From contig DCFS01000259.1 of NCBI GenBank assembly GCA_002319875.1, forward strand, positions 1,463-15,788: a stretch of DNA of 14,326 bases. The letters run 5' to 3'. Made by a program: the position numbers and the translations under genes. The notes under the pieces were generated by a model, which worked only from the letters and a program-made list of their open reading frames with translations, ran no database searches and was not told where the DNA came from. Shown piece after piece: positions 1 through 7,217 of the stretch (position 1 is the stretch's first letter; each line of letters starts with the position of its first letter). This stretch comes from Treponema sp. UBA1798. Lineage in GTDB: Bacteria > Spirochaetota > Spirochaetia > Treponematales > Treponemataceae.

Positions 1-250
1 CCGACCCCGGGACAGCAACCCGGACATTGACGCACCTGTTCCTGAAGTAGTTAATCGAAGCCGTCGCAGTCCCACAACCACTGACAAATTTATTTGTACC
101 GTAGCATACGTGTATCGGGATACCCGCAAGAATATAGGAAGGAAGAGCGATAAGTCCGCCACCTCCGGCTATGGAATCGACAAAACCGGCAATAAAAATC
201 AGCGGACACAGTATTAAAAGCATAAAGGGATAAGGATATATCATATTCAT
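1..250 (-). CDS. TauE/SafE (TSUP) family membrane permease, partial
   Basis: The first 83 residues of a minus-strand gene are visible; the rest lies beyond the left edge. After a short hydrophobic start, residues 21-32 read AGFVDSIAGGGG, followed by LIALPSYILAGIP and GTNKF (51-55). This is the first half-repeat signature of the sulfite exporter TauE/SafE family, which moves small sulfur- or carbon-containing anions across the inner membrane. The substrate cannot be told from this fragment. The ATG at 250 overlaps the rlmB stop as ATGA (247-250), so translation is probably coupled to rlmB. A second in-frame ATG lies two codons later (244). Family assignment is firm from the glycine-rich motif; the specific function is unknown. 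Confidence 0.85.
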   Translation of the reverse strand, partial: MNMIYPYPFMLLILCPLIFIAGFVDSIAGGGGLIALPSYILAGIPIHVCYGTNKFVSGCGTATASINYFRNRCVNVRVAVPGS

Positions 251-1107
251 AATGTCTGACGGTAAATTTCATACAACAGCACACCGGCGGCCACAGAAAC
301 ATTCAGACTGTCTATTCTGCCGCAAGTCGGAATGGAAACAACCGTATCGCACTGCTCTCCCACAAGCCGGCCGATACCGTTTCCCTCACTTCCCATAATG
401 AGCGCTGTTTTCTGCGAAAAATGCAATTCCTGTACCGGAGTACCGCCGGCATCTGCACCATAAATCCAGAAACCGGCGTCTTTAAGAAGCTGCAAAGCAC
501 GCACAAGATTTTTTACAATGGCTACAGGAACCCATGCACTTGCACCGGCACTCGAGCGGGCTATTACATCATTTTCCGTTACGTCACGGACGCCGCGCCG
601 TTCAGGCATTACGACAAGTGAAACTCCAAACTGATCGCAGCTTCGCAGGATGGCTCCTGCATTGTGAGGATCAGTAACCGAATCGAGTATAAGTATGGTC
701 TGCTTTTTATCCGGCGACGACCTGAAAAAAGAAAGCTGCCGGTCAAAATCAACAATATTTCCTGATTCTTCAGTATTTCCTTCAATACAAAGGACAATAC
801 CGCGATGATCACGGGCTGCAGCAGGCAATACATTGACAAGATTATCCAGTTCCTGCCCGTCAGATAGAGAGCACGGAATACCCGCTTTTTCTGCCAGAGA
901 AAGTATTTTTTTTATACGCGGCCCTGGTTTACTGTAAAGCAGCCGCATCTGTACGGGTGTTTTTTTCTGATCCGCATCAAGCTGTACCCGTACGCGTTCT
1001 TCTACAGCATGAAATCCGGTAATTATCTGTTCCGTATAATGATTTTTATGCGTTCTTGCCGCAGCAGTATTTATATTTCTTTCCGGATCCGCAGGGACAG
1101 GGATCAT
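247..1107 (-). CDS. rlmB: 23S rRNA (guanosine-2'-O-)-methyltransferase RlmB-like, SpoU/TrmH family
   Basis: A 286-residue SPOUT methyltransferase. An N-terminal substrate-binding domain begins at ITGFHAVEERV (about residue 29). The three SpoU motifs follow: motif 1 DSVTDPHNAGAILRS (142-156, with N149 and R155), motif 2 IMGSEGNGIG (237-246), and motif 3 IPTCGRIDSLNVSVAAG (259-275), which forms the trefoil knot and binds SAM. RlmB methylates the 2'-OH of a conserved guanosine in the 23S rRNA peptidyl-transferase region; other SpoU members act on tRNA, so the exact target is inferred. The ATG at 1107 is the only canonical start that keeps the whole domain: an in-frame TAG lies three codons upstream, and no ATG, GTG or TTG occurs before ITGFHAV. 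This gives about 28 extra N-terminal residues and a 62-base overlap with the YchJ gene. The TauE/SafE gene follows with an ATGA overlap. Confidence 0.88.
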   Translation of the reverse strand: MIPVPADPERNINTAAARTHKNHYTEQIITGFHAVEERVRVQLDADQKKTPVQMRLLYSKPGPRIKKILSLAEKAGIPCSLSDGQELDNLVNVLPAAARDHRGIVLCIEGNTEESGNIVDFDRQLSFFRSSPDKKQTILILDSVTDPHNAGAILRSCDQFGVSLVVMPERRGVRDVTENDVIARSSAGASAWVPVAIVKNLVRALQLLKDAGFWIYGADAGGTPVQELHFSQKTALIMGSEGNGIGRLVGEQCDTVVSIPTCGRIDSLNVSVAAGVLLYEIYRQTL

Positions 1108-1552
1108 TGCGCCCTATTTTTTTCCCTTCGCGGACAACCGTTGTTGTCTTAAGATTACCGGTAGAATACATCCAGTCTCCGTTTATTTTTTTGAAATATC
1201 CGGTCTCATGGTGTACATCCCGAATCTGCTTTCTGGTATATACGGCTTCGAATTCGACAGTCCCTTCTTCATCTTTCTCCGTTCCCTTTTCCATCTTGAG
1301 AATGGTAAGCCCGTGCCAAGTTGAAGTCTTACTCCAGTCTTCCGTAGCTTTTCTGTCAATTTCCGCTATATTTTCAGCATGTTCACACGTATTGATAATA
1401 AAATCTATTTCCTGCTTTACATATGCAGTATAACGTGCACGCATCAGCATTTCAGCAGTAGCAGCCTTTACTTTTCCCCTGATAACCGGTTCGCAGCATT
1501 CGCTGTATTTTTTCCCTGAACCACAGGGACATAATTCAGATTTATCACTCAT
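1046..1552 (-). CDS. YchJ-like (UPF0225) protein with two SEC-C zinc motifs
   Basis: A 168-residue protein with a SEC-C metal-binding motif at each end. The N-terminal one has CPCGSGKKYSECC (C8, C10, C19, C20) and the C-terminal one CPCGSGKKYKYCC (C152, C154, C163, C164). Between them lies the YchJ middle domain, starting near AEMLMRARYTAYV (33-45) and predicted to have an NTF2-like fold. SEC-C motifs bind zinc and occur at the SecA C-terminus; YchJ itself has no established function. The ATG at 1552 is chosen because homologues begin just before the first CPCGSG; a TTG at 1603 would add 17 unconserved residues. No Shine-Dalgarno precedes the ATG, and a promoter -10 lies 7 bases upstream, suggesting a leaderless message. 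It is the first gene of an operon with rlmB and the TauE/SafE gene. Confidence 0.88.
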   Translation of the reverse strand: MSDKSELCPCGSGKKYSECCEPVIRGKVKAATAEMLMRARYTAYVKQEIDFIINTCEHAENIAEIDRKATEDWSKTSTWHGLTILKMEKGTEKDEEGTVEFEAVYTRKQIRDVHHETGYFKKINGDWMYSTGNLKTTTVVREGKKIGRNDPCPCGSGKKYKYCCGKNA

Positions 1553-1559
1553 GGAATAA

Positions 1560-1588
1560 AGTATACCAGATACAGAAAGACTGAGCAA
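1560..1588 (-). promoter_or_regulatory. Sigma70-type promoter, probably leaderless, for the YchJ-rlmB operon
   Basis: On the minus strand there is TTGCTC (1583-1588), a 17-base spacer, and TATACT (1560-1565) preceded by TGG, which makes an extended -10. The hexamer ends 7 bases before the ATG at 1552. Initiation at the usual distance would therefore fall on or next to the start codon. Confidence 0.55.
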
Positions 1589-1657
1589 GAATGTACCTGT
1601 CAAAGCTTCTGCAGAAGGACACCGGACCGTCCAAAACCGCCCCGGATAATACGCATG

Positions 1658-1671
1658 ACAGCGGCCGCTGT
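1658..1671. repeat. 14-bp perfect palindrome after the MBL-fold gene
   Basis: ACAGCGGCCGCTGT is perfectly self-complementary and starts 4 bases after the stop of the minus-strand hydrolase gene. Folded as RNA it gives only a 5-bp stem with a GGCC loop, and no T-run follows on either strand. It may be a weak 3'-end structure or protein site, or chance. Confidence 0.3.
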
Positions 1672-1675
1672 ATGG

Positions 1676-2350
1676 TTAATCTGCAGTCAACGTAATTTCT
1701 TCTCCCGGTTTAACGATCAGACGATTTTTTGCGGTAAATCTGTCCGCTACGGACTGATCGAACAGTGCACCCGGTTTCATATGCACAGGAATTACATGTT
1801 TAGCTCCGATAATATCGGCACAACGGGCAGCTTCTTTTGCATCCATGTTAAATACCCCGTCGCAGGGCAGCAGTGCATAATTGATATGTTCTTTTGAAAG
1901 CGTATCTTTCATATAATCGGTATAGGACGTATCTCCAGACGCATAAATTACGATTCCGTCCACGGTAATAACATAGCCGACACATTCGGTACGGTCATGA
2001 TTGCTGTTATATGCAGGTACCGCCTGTACCGTTATACCCTTCCCCATGTCTATTTTTCTGTATATCCCATTAACAAGCACATTTTTTTCACGTATCACCA
2101 TACAGCCTTTTTTCTGTATTACAAGATTAACCGCATTATGATCCTGATGTTCATGGGTAACAAGCACAAGGTCTGCAGGCACATTATAACCTTTCCCCGC
2201 ATACGGATCTACATATATTACATAACCTGCGGCAGAAGTTATACGGTAACTGCCATGCCCCTGATACAGTAACTTTGCCATACCTGCCTCCTCCGCAAAA
2301 ATACCGGATCCGAGTATAAATACAGCTACTATTCCGGAAAAATATTTCAC
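1676..2350 (-). CDS. Metallo-beta-lactamase-fold hydrolase (UlaG/UPF0173-like), possible exported form
   Basis: A 224-residue MBL-fold protein with the metal ligands in order: THEHQDH (H66, H68, D70, H71), H118 in NSNHDR, D140 in SGDTSYT, and H190 in IPVHMKPG. This indicates a dinuclear metallohydrolase of the UlaG/UPF0173 type; the substrate is unknown. The GTG at 2350 has GGAGG 5 bases upstream (2356-2360) and adds KYFSGIVAVFILGSGIFAEEAG, which resembles an uncleaved or Sec-type signal peptide. A second in-frame start, ATG at 2281 (residue 24), has GGAGGAGG also 5 bases upstream and begins MAKLLYQGHG, as cytoplasmic family members usually do. The gene follows trkH after 19 bases and is the last of the trk operon; whether it has a role in potassium physiology is not known. 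Confidence 0.85.
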   Translation of the reverse strand: MKYFSGIVAVFILGSGIFAEEAGMAKLLYQGHGSYRITSAAGYVIYVDPYAGKGYNVPADLVLVTHEHQDHNAVNLVIQKKGCMVIREKNVLVNGIYRKIDMGKGITVQAVPAYNSNHDRTECVGYVITVDGIVIYASGDTSYTDYMKDTLSKEHINYALLPCDGVFNMDAKEAARCADIIGAKHVIPVHMKPGALFDQSVADRFTAKNRLIVKPGEEITLTAD

Positions 2351-2369
2351 GCATCCCTCCCGGCCCGTA

Positions 2370-3809
2370 CTATTTTTTCCAGTACGACGGCATAAAGAAA
2401 ATCAGCATAGTATACAGTTCAAGACGTCCGGCAAGCATTGCAAACGAATAAAACCATTTTACAAAATCAGGCAGAAATCCGTAATTACAGGCAGGCCCCA
2501 GTTTTCCGAACGCAGGTCCGACATTACCAACCATGGATAATGCCGCGGTGAAAGAACTGAGAAGGTCAAGGTTTCCGCAGCAACCGACAAACGAAGTAAT
2601 AAATACGATAACCAGATACTCCATAAGGAAAGCTGCCACATTAAATACTACATCCTTTCTTCCTGCCCGTCCATTCAGCCGGATGGCAAAAACTCCATGA
2701 GGATGGAGCATACGCCGGACTTCATTTGAAATTTGTTTTGCAAGGATAACCCATCTGATTACTTTTATGCTTCCTGCGGTGGATCCTGAACAACCGCCTA
2801 TAAAGTATAATGTAAAGAGTACAAACTGGGCAGCAGGCATCCATGTAGTATAATCTGCGGTAGCAAATCCCGTCGTTGTCATTATGGAGGCTACCTGGAA
2901 CGCCGAATATCTGAATGATGTTCCACCGTACTGCGGCATGATGATAAGTGCTATGATAATAACCGCTATGATAAAAATCGCTGTATAGGCCTTCAGTTCC
3001 GAATTGAAGCTTACATCGCTGTATTTACCGGTTACCGTGTAAAAATACATACTGAAATTGACTCCGGCAAGAAACATGAATACAATACAAATCCAGTCGA
3101 TGGGAGCAGAATGATATGAACCGATACTTGCGTTTCGTGTAGAAAATCCTCCTGTTCCCAGCGTAGCGAATGCATGCGAAAGTGCATCAATAAAATCCAT
3201 ACCTGCAATCATCAGCGCCGCTGTCTGCAACAGTGTCAGGACGACATAAATAAGCCACAGTGCTTTTGCAGTATTTGCAATTTTAGGAGTCATTTTTCCT
3301 TTTTCAGGACCTGTCGTTTCCGCTTTTATCAGTTGAAAGCCACCCACGCCAAGCAGAGGAAACAACGCTACCGTAAGTGCGACAACTCCCATTCCACCCA
3401 GCCAGTGCATCTGACACCGCCACAAGTTGATGCTGCGGGGAAGCCCCTCTATATCGCTCAGAATCGTTGCCCCGGTCGTCGTAAAGCCGCTGACACTTTC
3501 AAAAACAGCATCAACAGGTCTCGGTATACTGCTGCTTAAAAGCAAAGGAACTGATCCGAAAAGACAGGTAGCTATCCATGAAAATGCTACAATGGCAAAG
3601 ACATTTTTTGCCGAAAAAACAACAGGACGCCGATGGCCGATCAGAACCGCAGCAACTCCTGCTAATACAGCTGCTGCCATCGGTATAAGAAAAACCGGAA
3701 CTTCGGCATATTCGCAGCAGGCGTATGCTACACCCGCAGGCAGAAGCAGGGTTATACCAACTATCGCAAGTAAAACCAGAATAATCCGTACAATGGTAAA
3801 AGCAAACAT
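2370..3809 (-). CDS. trkH: Trk/Ktr potassium uptake system membrane subunit TrkH
   Basis: A 479-residue polytopic protein of the SKT potassium transporter family. The four pore loops carrying the K+ selectivity filter are visible: SGFTTTGAT (108-115), ATLGTGGFS (215-223), IMTTTGFAT (309-317) and SMVGNVGP (425-432). The motifs HWLGGMGVV (135-143) and GGCSGSTAGSIK (338-349) are typical of TrkH. The length fits TrkH better than the somewhat shorter KtrB. It forms the ion-conducting subunit in the inner membrane and is gated by the nucleotide-binding TrkA ring. The ATG lies 2 bases after the trkA stop, with GGAAA inside the last trkA codons as ribosome site, so the two are co-transcribed and probably coupled. 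No key filter residue is missing. Confidence 0.95.
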   Translation of the reverse strand: MFAFTIVRIILVLLAIVGITLLLPAGVAYACCEYAEVPVFLIPMAAAVLAGVAAVLIGHRRPVVFSAKNVFAIVAFSWIATCLFGSVPLLLSSSIPRPVDAVFESVSGFTTTGATILSDIEGLPRSINLWRCQMHWLGGMGVVALTVALFPLLGVGGFQLIKAETTGPEKGKMTPKIANTAKALWLIYVVLTLLQTAALMIAGMDFIDALSHAFATLGTGGFSTRNASIGSYHSAPIDWICIVFMFLAGVNFSMYFYTVTGKYSDVSFNSELKAYTAIFIIAVIIIALIIMPQYGGTSFRYSAFQVASIMTTTGFATADYTTWMPAAQFVLFTLYFIGGCSGSTAGSIKVIRWVILAKQISNEVRRMLHPHGVFAIRLNGRAGRKDVVFNVAAFLMEYLVIVFITSFVGCCGNLDLLSSFTAALSMVGNVGPAFGKLGPACNYGFLPDFVKWFYSFAMLAGRLELYTMLIFFMPSYWKK

Positions 3810-3811
3810 TA

Positions 3812-5284
3812 TTATTTTCCGTTAAACCGGTCCAGTATACGCCGGGTTTCTACTGTACCGGTTACAAGTATCAGCCTGTCGCCTGTAGACAGAACCGTAT
3901 TGCCGACAGGAATAGTATATTCTCCGGTACCGTCTTTCTGCAAAAGCATGACAAGAAAAACTCCCGGATCTGAAATATTTTTCAGCGTCTTTCCTATATA
4001 CGGTGAAGTCTCCGGCAATACGCATTCAATAACTTCAAGGTCCCCGGTGTTTATCGTATGGATCCCCATGACAGTTCTGCCTCTCAAGTGACTCATGATA
4101 CTGTCTACAACAGCATCCCGCAACGGAACGGGAACGTCGATACCAAGTTTCCGTGCAATGGTCGCATATGCAGAACTTGCAACAAGGCTTACCGTTTTGG
4201 CTACACCAAGTGATTCCAGATAGGCAGCAAGGACCATATTAAGCTCATGATTATGTGTTACACAGATTGCAAGATCGCAGGTATTTAAACCCTCTTCCCG
4301 GATAAAACCTTCGTCTGTTACATCGGTACAAAAGACATTTGCGGCCGGGAAACGCGCAGCGGCGGCTTTCGTCAGATTTTCATCCGTATCAACGATAAGC
4401 AGATTCTGGGTCATATATGATTTCGTACCCCTGAGTCCGGAAAAAAAAGAAACTTTTTTCTGCTGCATAAGCTGACCGGCTACAATTGAACCGATTCTTC
4501 CAGCTCCAACCAGTACGACTTTTTTCAGTTCCCTGATATAAGATCCGCACAAGCCGAACAGTTCGCTCAAATCTTTCCGGCAGGCAAGCAGACCGATGCT
4601 GTCTCCCGAATTAAGCAGCGTAGATCCACTCGGCAGCGATGTTCTGCCGCCGGATTCAACATATACAACAAGGAACGGTTTATCGGAAAGCCGTCGGACA
4701 TCCTGCAGTTTGCATCCTGCCATTCTGCTTCCGTTTTCAATCGTTATATGTGCGAGTTCATAGTCTGAATTTTCAAACGACAGTATATCGCTTACAGCAC
4801 CATTTTTGACCGCTTCGACGATCGTTTTCGCGGCTTCCACATCCGGATGAATCATATAATCGATGCCGTACAATGGACGATGCTTATTCCCGAATGTGTC
4901 AGCATGTTTCTTTATCGCGTCAGATGTATTTATATAATACGCATAATTACGCACACGCGCAATTTTCAGCAGGTTCGGATAGACTGCATCGACAAGTGAA
5001 CAAGTTATCATATTGACTTCGTCGTTGTCGGTAACACAGACAAGCGCTTCCGCTTTTGCTATACCGGCATCTTCAAGTGTCTGCAGATTGTTTCCATCAG
5101 CCTGAATCACCGCACAGTCCAGTCTGTTTGAAGCATGCCGGATCGTTTCTTCATCGTTATCTATAAGGGTAACGTCATTTTTTTCATTAATAAGGCGTTT
5201 TGCAAGTTGTACTCCGGTAAAACCTGCGCCTATAATAATTATTTTCAATTTTATCCCGTACCCGGGCAGCTTTTCAAACCTCAT
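3812..5284 (-). CDS. trkA: Trk potassium uptake regulatory subunit TrkA (two RCK modules)
   Basis: A 490-residue cytoplasmic protein with two tandem RCK units. Rossmann 1 has IIIIGAGFTGVQLA (15-28) and the acidic ribose-binding end LIDND (40-44); RCK-C 1 spans about 170-240. Rossmann 2 has VVLVGAGRIG (256-265) and LIVDTDE (296-302); RCK-C 2 spans about 408-485. TrkA binds NAD(H) or ATP/ADP and gates TrkH. Between the GAGRIG helix and the next strand (about 272-293), Rossmann 2 carries a longer, basic loop than Rossmann 1. The start is uncertain. The ATG at 5284 has only a weak GGATGG upstream. An in-frame TTG at 5248 has GGGA closer and would begin at KIIIIGAG, where most TrkA proteins start. 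It is the first gene of trkA-trkH-MBL hydrolase. Confidence 0.93.
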   Translation of the reverse strand: MRFEKLPGYGIKLKIIIIGAGFTGVQLAKRLINEKNDVTLIDNDEETIRHASNRLDCAVIQADGNNLQTLEDAGIAKAEALVCVTDNDEVNMITCSLVDAVYPNLLKIARVRNYAYYINTSDAIKKHADTFGNKHRPLYGIDYMIHPDVEAAKTIVEAVKNGAVSDILSFENSDYELAHITIENGSRMAGCKLQDVRRLSDKPFLVVYVESGGRTSLPSGSTLLNSGDSIGLLACRKDLSELFGLCGSYIRELKKVVLVGAGRIGSIVAGQLMQQKKVSFFSGLRGTKSYMTQNLLIVDTDENLTKAAAARFPAANVFCTDVTDEGFIREEGLNTCDLAICVTHNHELNMVLAAYLESLGVAKTVSLVASSAYATIARKLGIDVPVPLRDAVVDSIMSHLRGRTVMGIHTINTGDLEVIECVLPETSPYIGKTLKNISDPGVFLVMLLQKDGTGEYTIPVGNTVLSTGDRLILVTGTVETRRILDRFNGK

Positions 5285-5311
5285 CAGATATTGCCATCCG
5301 GGTATTTTTTA

Positions 5312-5320
5312 ATTCTAGCA
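5312..5320 (-). promoter_or_regulatory. Candidate extended -10 promoter for the trk operon
   Basis: On the minus strand TGCTAGAAT matches an extended -10 (TGn plus TAGAAT) about 27 bases upstream of the trkA ATG. The -35 region falls in the T-rich tail of the upstream terminator and has no good hexamer. The call rests on the extended -10 and the position alone. Confidence 0.4.
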
Positions 5321-5330
5321 TATCATATAT

Positions 5331-5368
5331 AAAAAAAAAAGCGGATATCTTTTTACAGATATCCGCTT
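5331..5368 (-). terminator. Rho-independent terminator of the 5'-nucleotidase gene
   Basis: GCGGATATCT (5341-5350) and AGATATCCGC (5357-5366) form a perfect 10-bp stem with a 6-base loop, extendable by two A-T pairs. On the minus strand the hairpin is followed directly by ten Ts (5340-5331). It lies about 80 bases past the 5'-nucleotidase stop and before the trk promoter, so it ends the nucleotidase transcript. In the plus direction only two Ts follow the hairpin, so it should work one way. Confidence 0.9.
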
Positions 5369-5447
5369 AGCACCTGTGTACACTTTTTCAGATACACTGA
5401 TAAAATCCCGGCGTCAGGATCAATATAATCTGATCTTCCTCAAAAAA

Positions 5448-7028
5448 TTACTCAGGAAGATGCCCGCCGACGATCGTAATACGACCGTCTGTTGCCGGTG
5501 CAACCGGTTGCGGCAATGTGCTGACATAATCGATAAAGATATCATTCATCAGCATTGATGTATTATATGTATCTATAGAGTTTTTCAAAGCAACGTAACC
5601 GTCTCCTCCGTTTGCAAGATAATCGTTCGTCGCTATTCGGTATGTCCGGCCTTCATCAACCGGCTTTCCTCCGATCGTAACATCGGAAATACTGCCGTTT
5701 TCGCCTTTCGCATCATAAGTAACGGTATATTTCACTTCCTTCGAAACCTGAGCAAAACCGCCGGCGCCCTGATTGACGGAACCGATGAAATCAAACAGCT
5801 TTTTCACATCGCTTCCTTTAAGCGTAAGAACGTATACATAGTTTTCAAATGGAAGCATTGTTATTATCTGTTCTTTCGTCACAGACCCCTTGGGAAGGTT
5901 TGTACGGATATTACCACCGTTATGAAATGCAAAATCGACATTGACGCCGGTTTTTTTCAAATAGGCAACCGTAGCATCCGCAAGTATATCACCGCTTGCC
6001 ATTTCCTGATAACGTGTCAGTTTTTTCCCGAACGGAAATTCATCAGTCGTTGTCATGACTACCTGCTTCAGCGACGCATTCGCCTTATCTATATACGGTT
6101 TGAGAAGCGCAGCCACGTCCGCATCCGGAGGGAAGGCTTTGTCTGTTATTTCAACCGGTTTCCAGGTAAAACCGGTGACTTTACCACCGGTAATCGTCAT
6201 AACACCGTCGCCCATATATTTGCCCCATTCGTTCGCAGTAACAATGGGCGTTCCGTTGACAACTTTAGGCTCTGTAAAATAAGAATGCGAATGACCGTCG
6301 ATAATAAGATCAATTCCTGAAACCTGCTGTGCAAGTTTTATGGATGTATTCTGGTCAGGTGTTTCTTCTATATCACCGAGATGTCCCAGCTCTATAAGAA
6401 CATCAACCTTCTTTTTATTTCTGAGAAAAGAAACCATATCCTTTGCTGTCTGGATTTCGTCGGAAAAAGAAAGACTTTTGTCAGGACTTGCGATTACTTT
6501 CGTCCGGAGTGTCGTAAGCCCGAAAATGCCGACAGTAAAACCTTTATATTTTTTAATGATATACGGCTTCCCGAGATATTTACCGTTTTCCATTATATTC
6601 GCGCTAAGCCAGGTAAATTTTGACAGGCTCATCTGACCTTTCAATTTTGCAAGCGTTCCATCGAATTCGTGATTACCAAATGTTACAGCATCGTATCCGA
6701 TTACATTATACGCTTTGATATCAGGCTCCGCTTTGAACATATTAGAAACAGCCATACCGGTATTAATATCACCTGCATCAAGTACGAGCACATTTTCATT
6801 TTCAGAGCGGATTTGTTTTACAAAAGTAGCGCGTTCTGCAAGACCGCCATGCCCGATACCATCCTTATCGGGTCTGCCCGTCACACTGCCGTGATGATCA
6901 TTCGTATGCAGGATCACGAGTTTGTATTCAGTATTTGATTTTCTGCCAAGACTGGCACACCCGGCAAAAAGAAAAGCTGAAGCAGCAAAAACTGCAAGAA
7001 TCTTTTCAATTCTCAAAATCATTTTCAT
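5448..7028 (-). CDS. 5'-nucleotidase / UDP-sugar hydrolase family lipoprotein (UshA-like)
   Basis: A 526-residue protein. An N-terminal signal peptide ends in the lipobox LFAGC with C24 as the lipidated cysteine, so it should be anchored at the outer face of the inner membrane or in the outer membrane. The metallophosphatase domain shows LHTNDHHG (40-47), DAGD (84-87), FGNHEFD (117-123), H216 in ELGHLG, and DGHSHS (244-249): the full dimetal ligand set. The C-terminal substrate domain has HNGGNIR (369-375), GAGGFAQVS (421-429) and NDYLANGGDGY (468-478), which hold the nucleobase and phosphate in UshA. Family enzymes release nucleosides and phosphate from extracellular nucleotides or cleave UDP-sugars; which applies here is not visible. 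The ATG at 7028 has GGAGG 5 bases upstream (7034-7038). It is transcribed alone, from a near-consensus promoter to the terminator at 5331-5368. Confidence 0.93.
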   Translation of the reverse strand: MKMILRIEKILAVFAASAFLFAGCASLGRKSNTEYKLVILHTNDHHGSVTGRPDKDGIGHGGLAERATFVKQIRSENENVLVLDAGDINTGMAVSNMFKAEPDIKAYNVIGYDAVTFGNHEFDGTLAKLKGQMSLSKFTWLSANIMENGKYLGKPYIIKKYKGFTVGIFGLTTLRTKVIASPDKSLSFSDEIQTAKDMVSFLRNKKKVDVLIELGHLGDIEETPDQNTSIKLAQQVSGIDLIIDGHSHSYFTEPKVVNGTPIVTANEWGKYMGDGVMTITGGKVTGFTWKPVEITDKAFPPDADVAALLKPYIDKANASLKQVVMTTTDEFPFGKKLTRYQEMASGDILADATVAYLKKTGVNVDFAFHNGGNIRTNLPKGSVTKEQIITMLPFENYVYVLTLKGSDVKKLFDFIGSVNQGAGGFAQVSKEVKYTVTYDAKGENGSISDVTIGGKPVDEGRTYRIATNDYLANGGDGYVALKNSIDTYNTSMLMNDIFIDYVSTLPQPVAPATDGRITIVGGHLPE

Positions 7029-7055
7029 AAAGTCCTCCAGATCTTTTATATATCT

Positions 7056-7084
7056 ATTACAACATTGAAAAAATGCTCTGTCAA
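7056..7084 (-). promoter_or_regulatory. Sigma70 promoter of the 5'-nucleotidase gene
   Basis: On the minus strand there is a perfect TTGACA (7079-7084), a 17-base spacer, and TGTAAT (7056-7061, one mismatch to TATAAT). Initiation near 7049 gives a leader of about 20 bases containing GGAGG. This is the best promoter in the window and suggests strong constitutive expression. Confidence 0.8.
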
Positions 7085-7126
7085 TAAAGATTGCAGTTAA
7101 TTTCAGATGAAAAAAAACAATTTACA

Positions 7127-7135
7127 TGGTATAGT
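7127..7135 (+). promoter_or_regulatory. Candidate extended -10 promoter for the AEC transporter
   Basis: TGGTATAGT is an extended -10 (TGn plus TATAGT) diverging from the nucleotidase promoter. No good -35 lies 16-18 bases upstream. Initiation near 7142 would give a 5' leader of about 75 bases, which contains the inverted repeat at 7187-7201. Confidence 0.4.
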
Positions 7136-7186
7136 AATGCCGTCTGTGTACGTAAGGGAACACACTGTATGCAATGAACATATCGA

Positions 7187-7201
7187 AGTGTATTCTACAC
7201 T
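7187..7201. repeat. Inverted repeat in the AEC gene leader, possible operator
   Basis: AGTGTA-TTC-TACACT is a perfect inverted repeat with 6-bp arms and a 3-base centre, 16 bases upstream of the AEC start codon. A looser pair, TGTGT (7145-7149) and ACACA, lies about 40 bases upstream. It could be a repressor site or a small hairpin close to the GGAG ribosome site. No regulator gene is adjacent, so the role is a guess. Confidence 0.35.
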
Positions 7202-7217
7202 ATTCTGGAGCGAATTT

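Noticed and set aside
90..302. 70-codon minus-strand open frame at the left edge
   Set aside because: It runs out of frame with both RlmB and the TauE/SafE reading frame, which explain this DNA; its translation is Cys/Arg-rich without motifs.
1658..1671. Palindrome containing GCGGCCGC considered as the trk operon terminator
   Set aside because: No T-run on either side and only a 5-bp stem once a loop is allowed; kept only as a palindrome.
3427..3825. 132-codon plus-strand open frame opposite trkH
   Set aside because: Lies wholly antisense to a clearly conserved gene, with low-complexity Thr/Ala-rich composition from the complementary codons and no ribosome site or family match.
5433..5461. 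8-bp inverted repeat ATCTTCCT/AGGAAGAT around the 5'-nucleotidase stop codon
   Set aside because: Loop of 13 bases and no T-run; the real terminator is the stronger hairpin at 5331-5368.
5922..6320. 132-codon plus-strand open frame opposite the 5'-nucleotidase gene
   Set aside because: Antisense shadow of a conserved domain; no promoter, no ribosome site and no recognisable protein features.
7107..7217. Longer N-terminus of the AEC transporter from the ATG at 7107
   Set aside because: It would precede the likely promoter, lacks a ribosome site and adds 37 hydrophilic residues not expected in the family.
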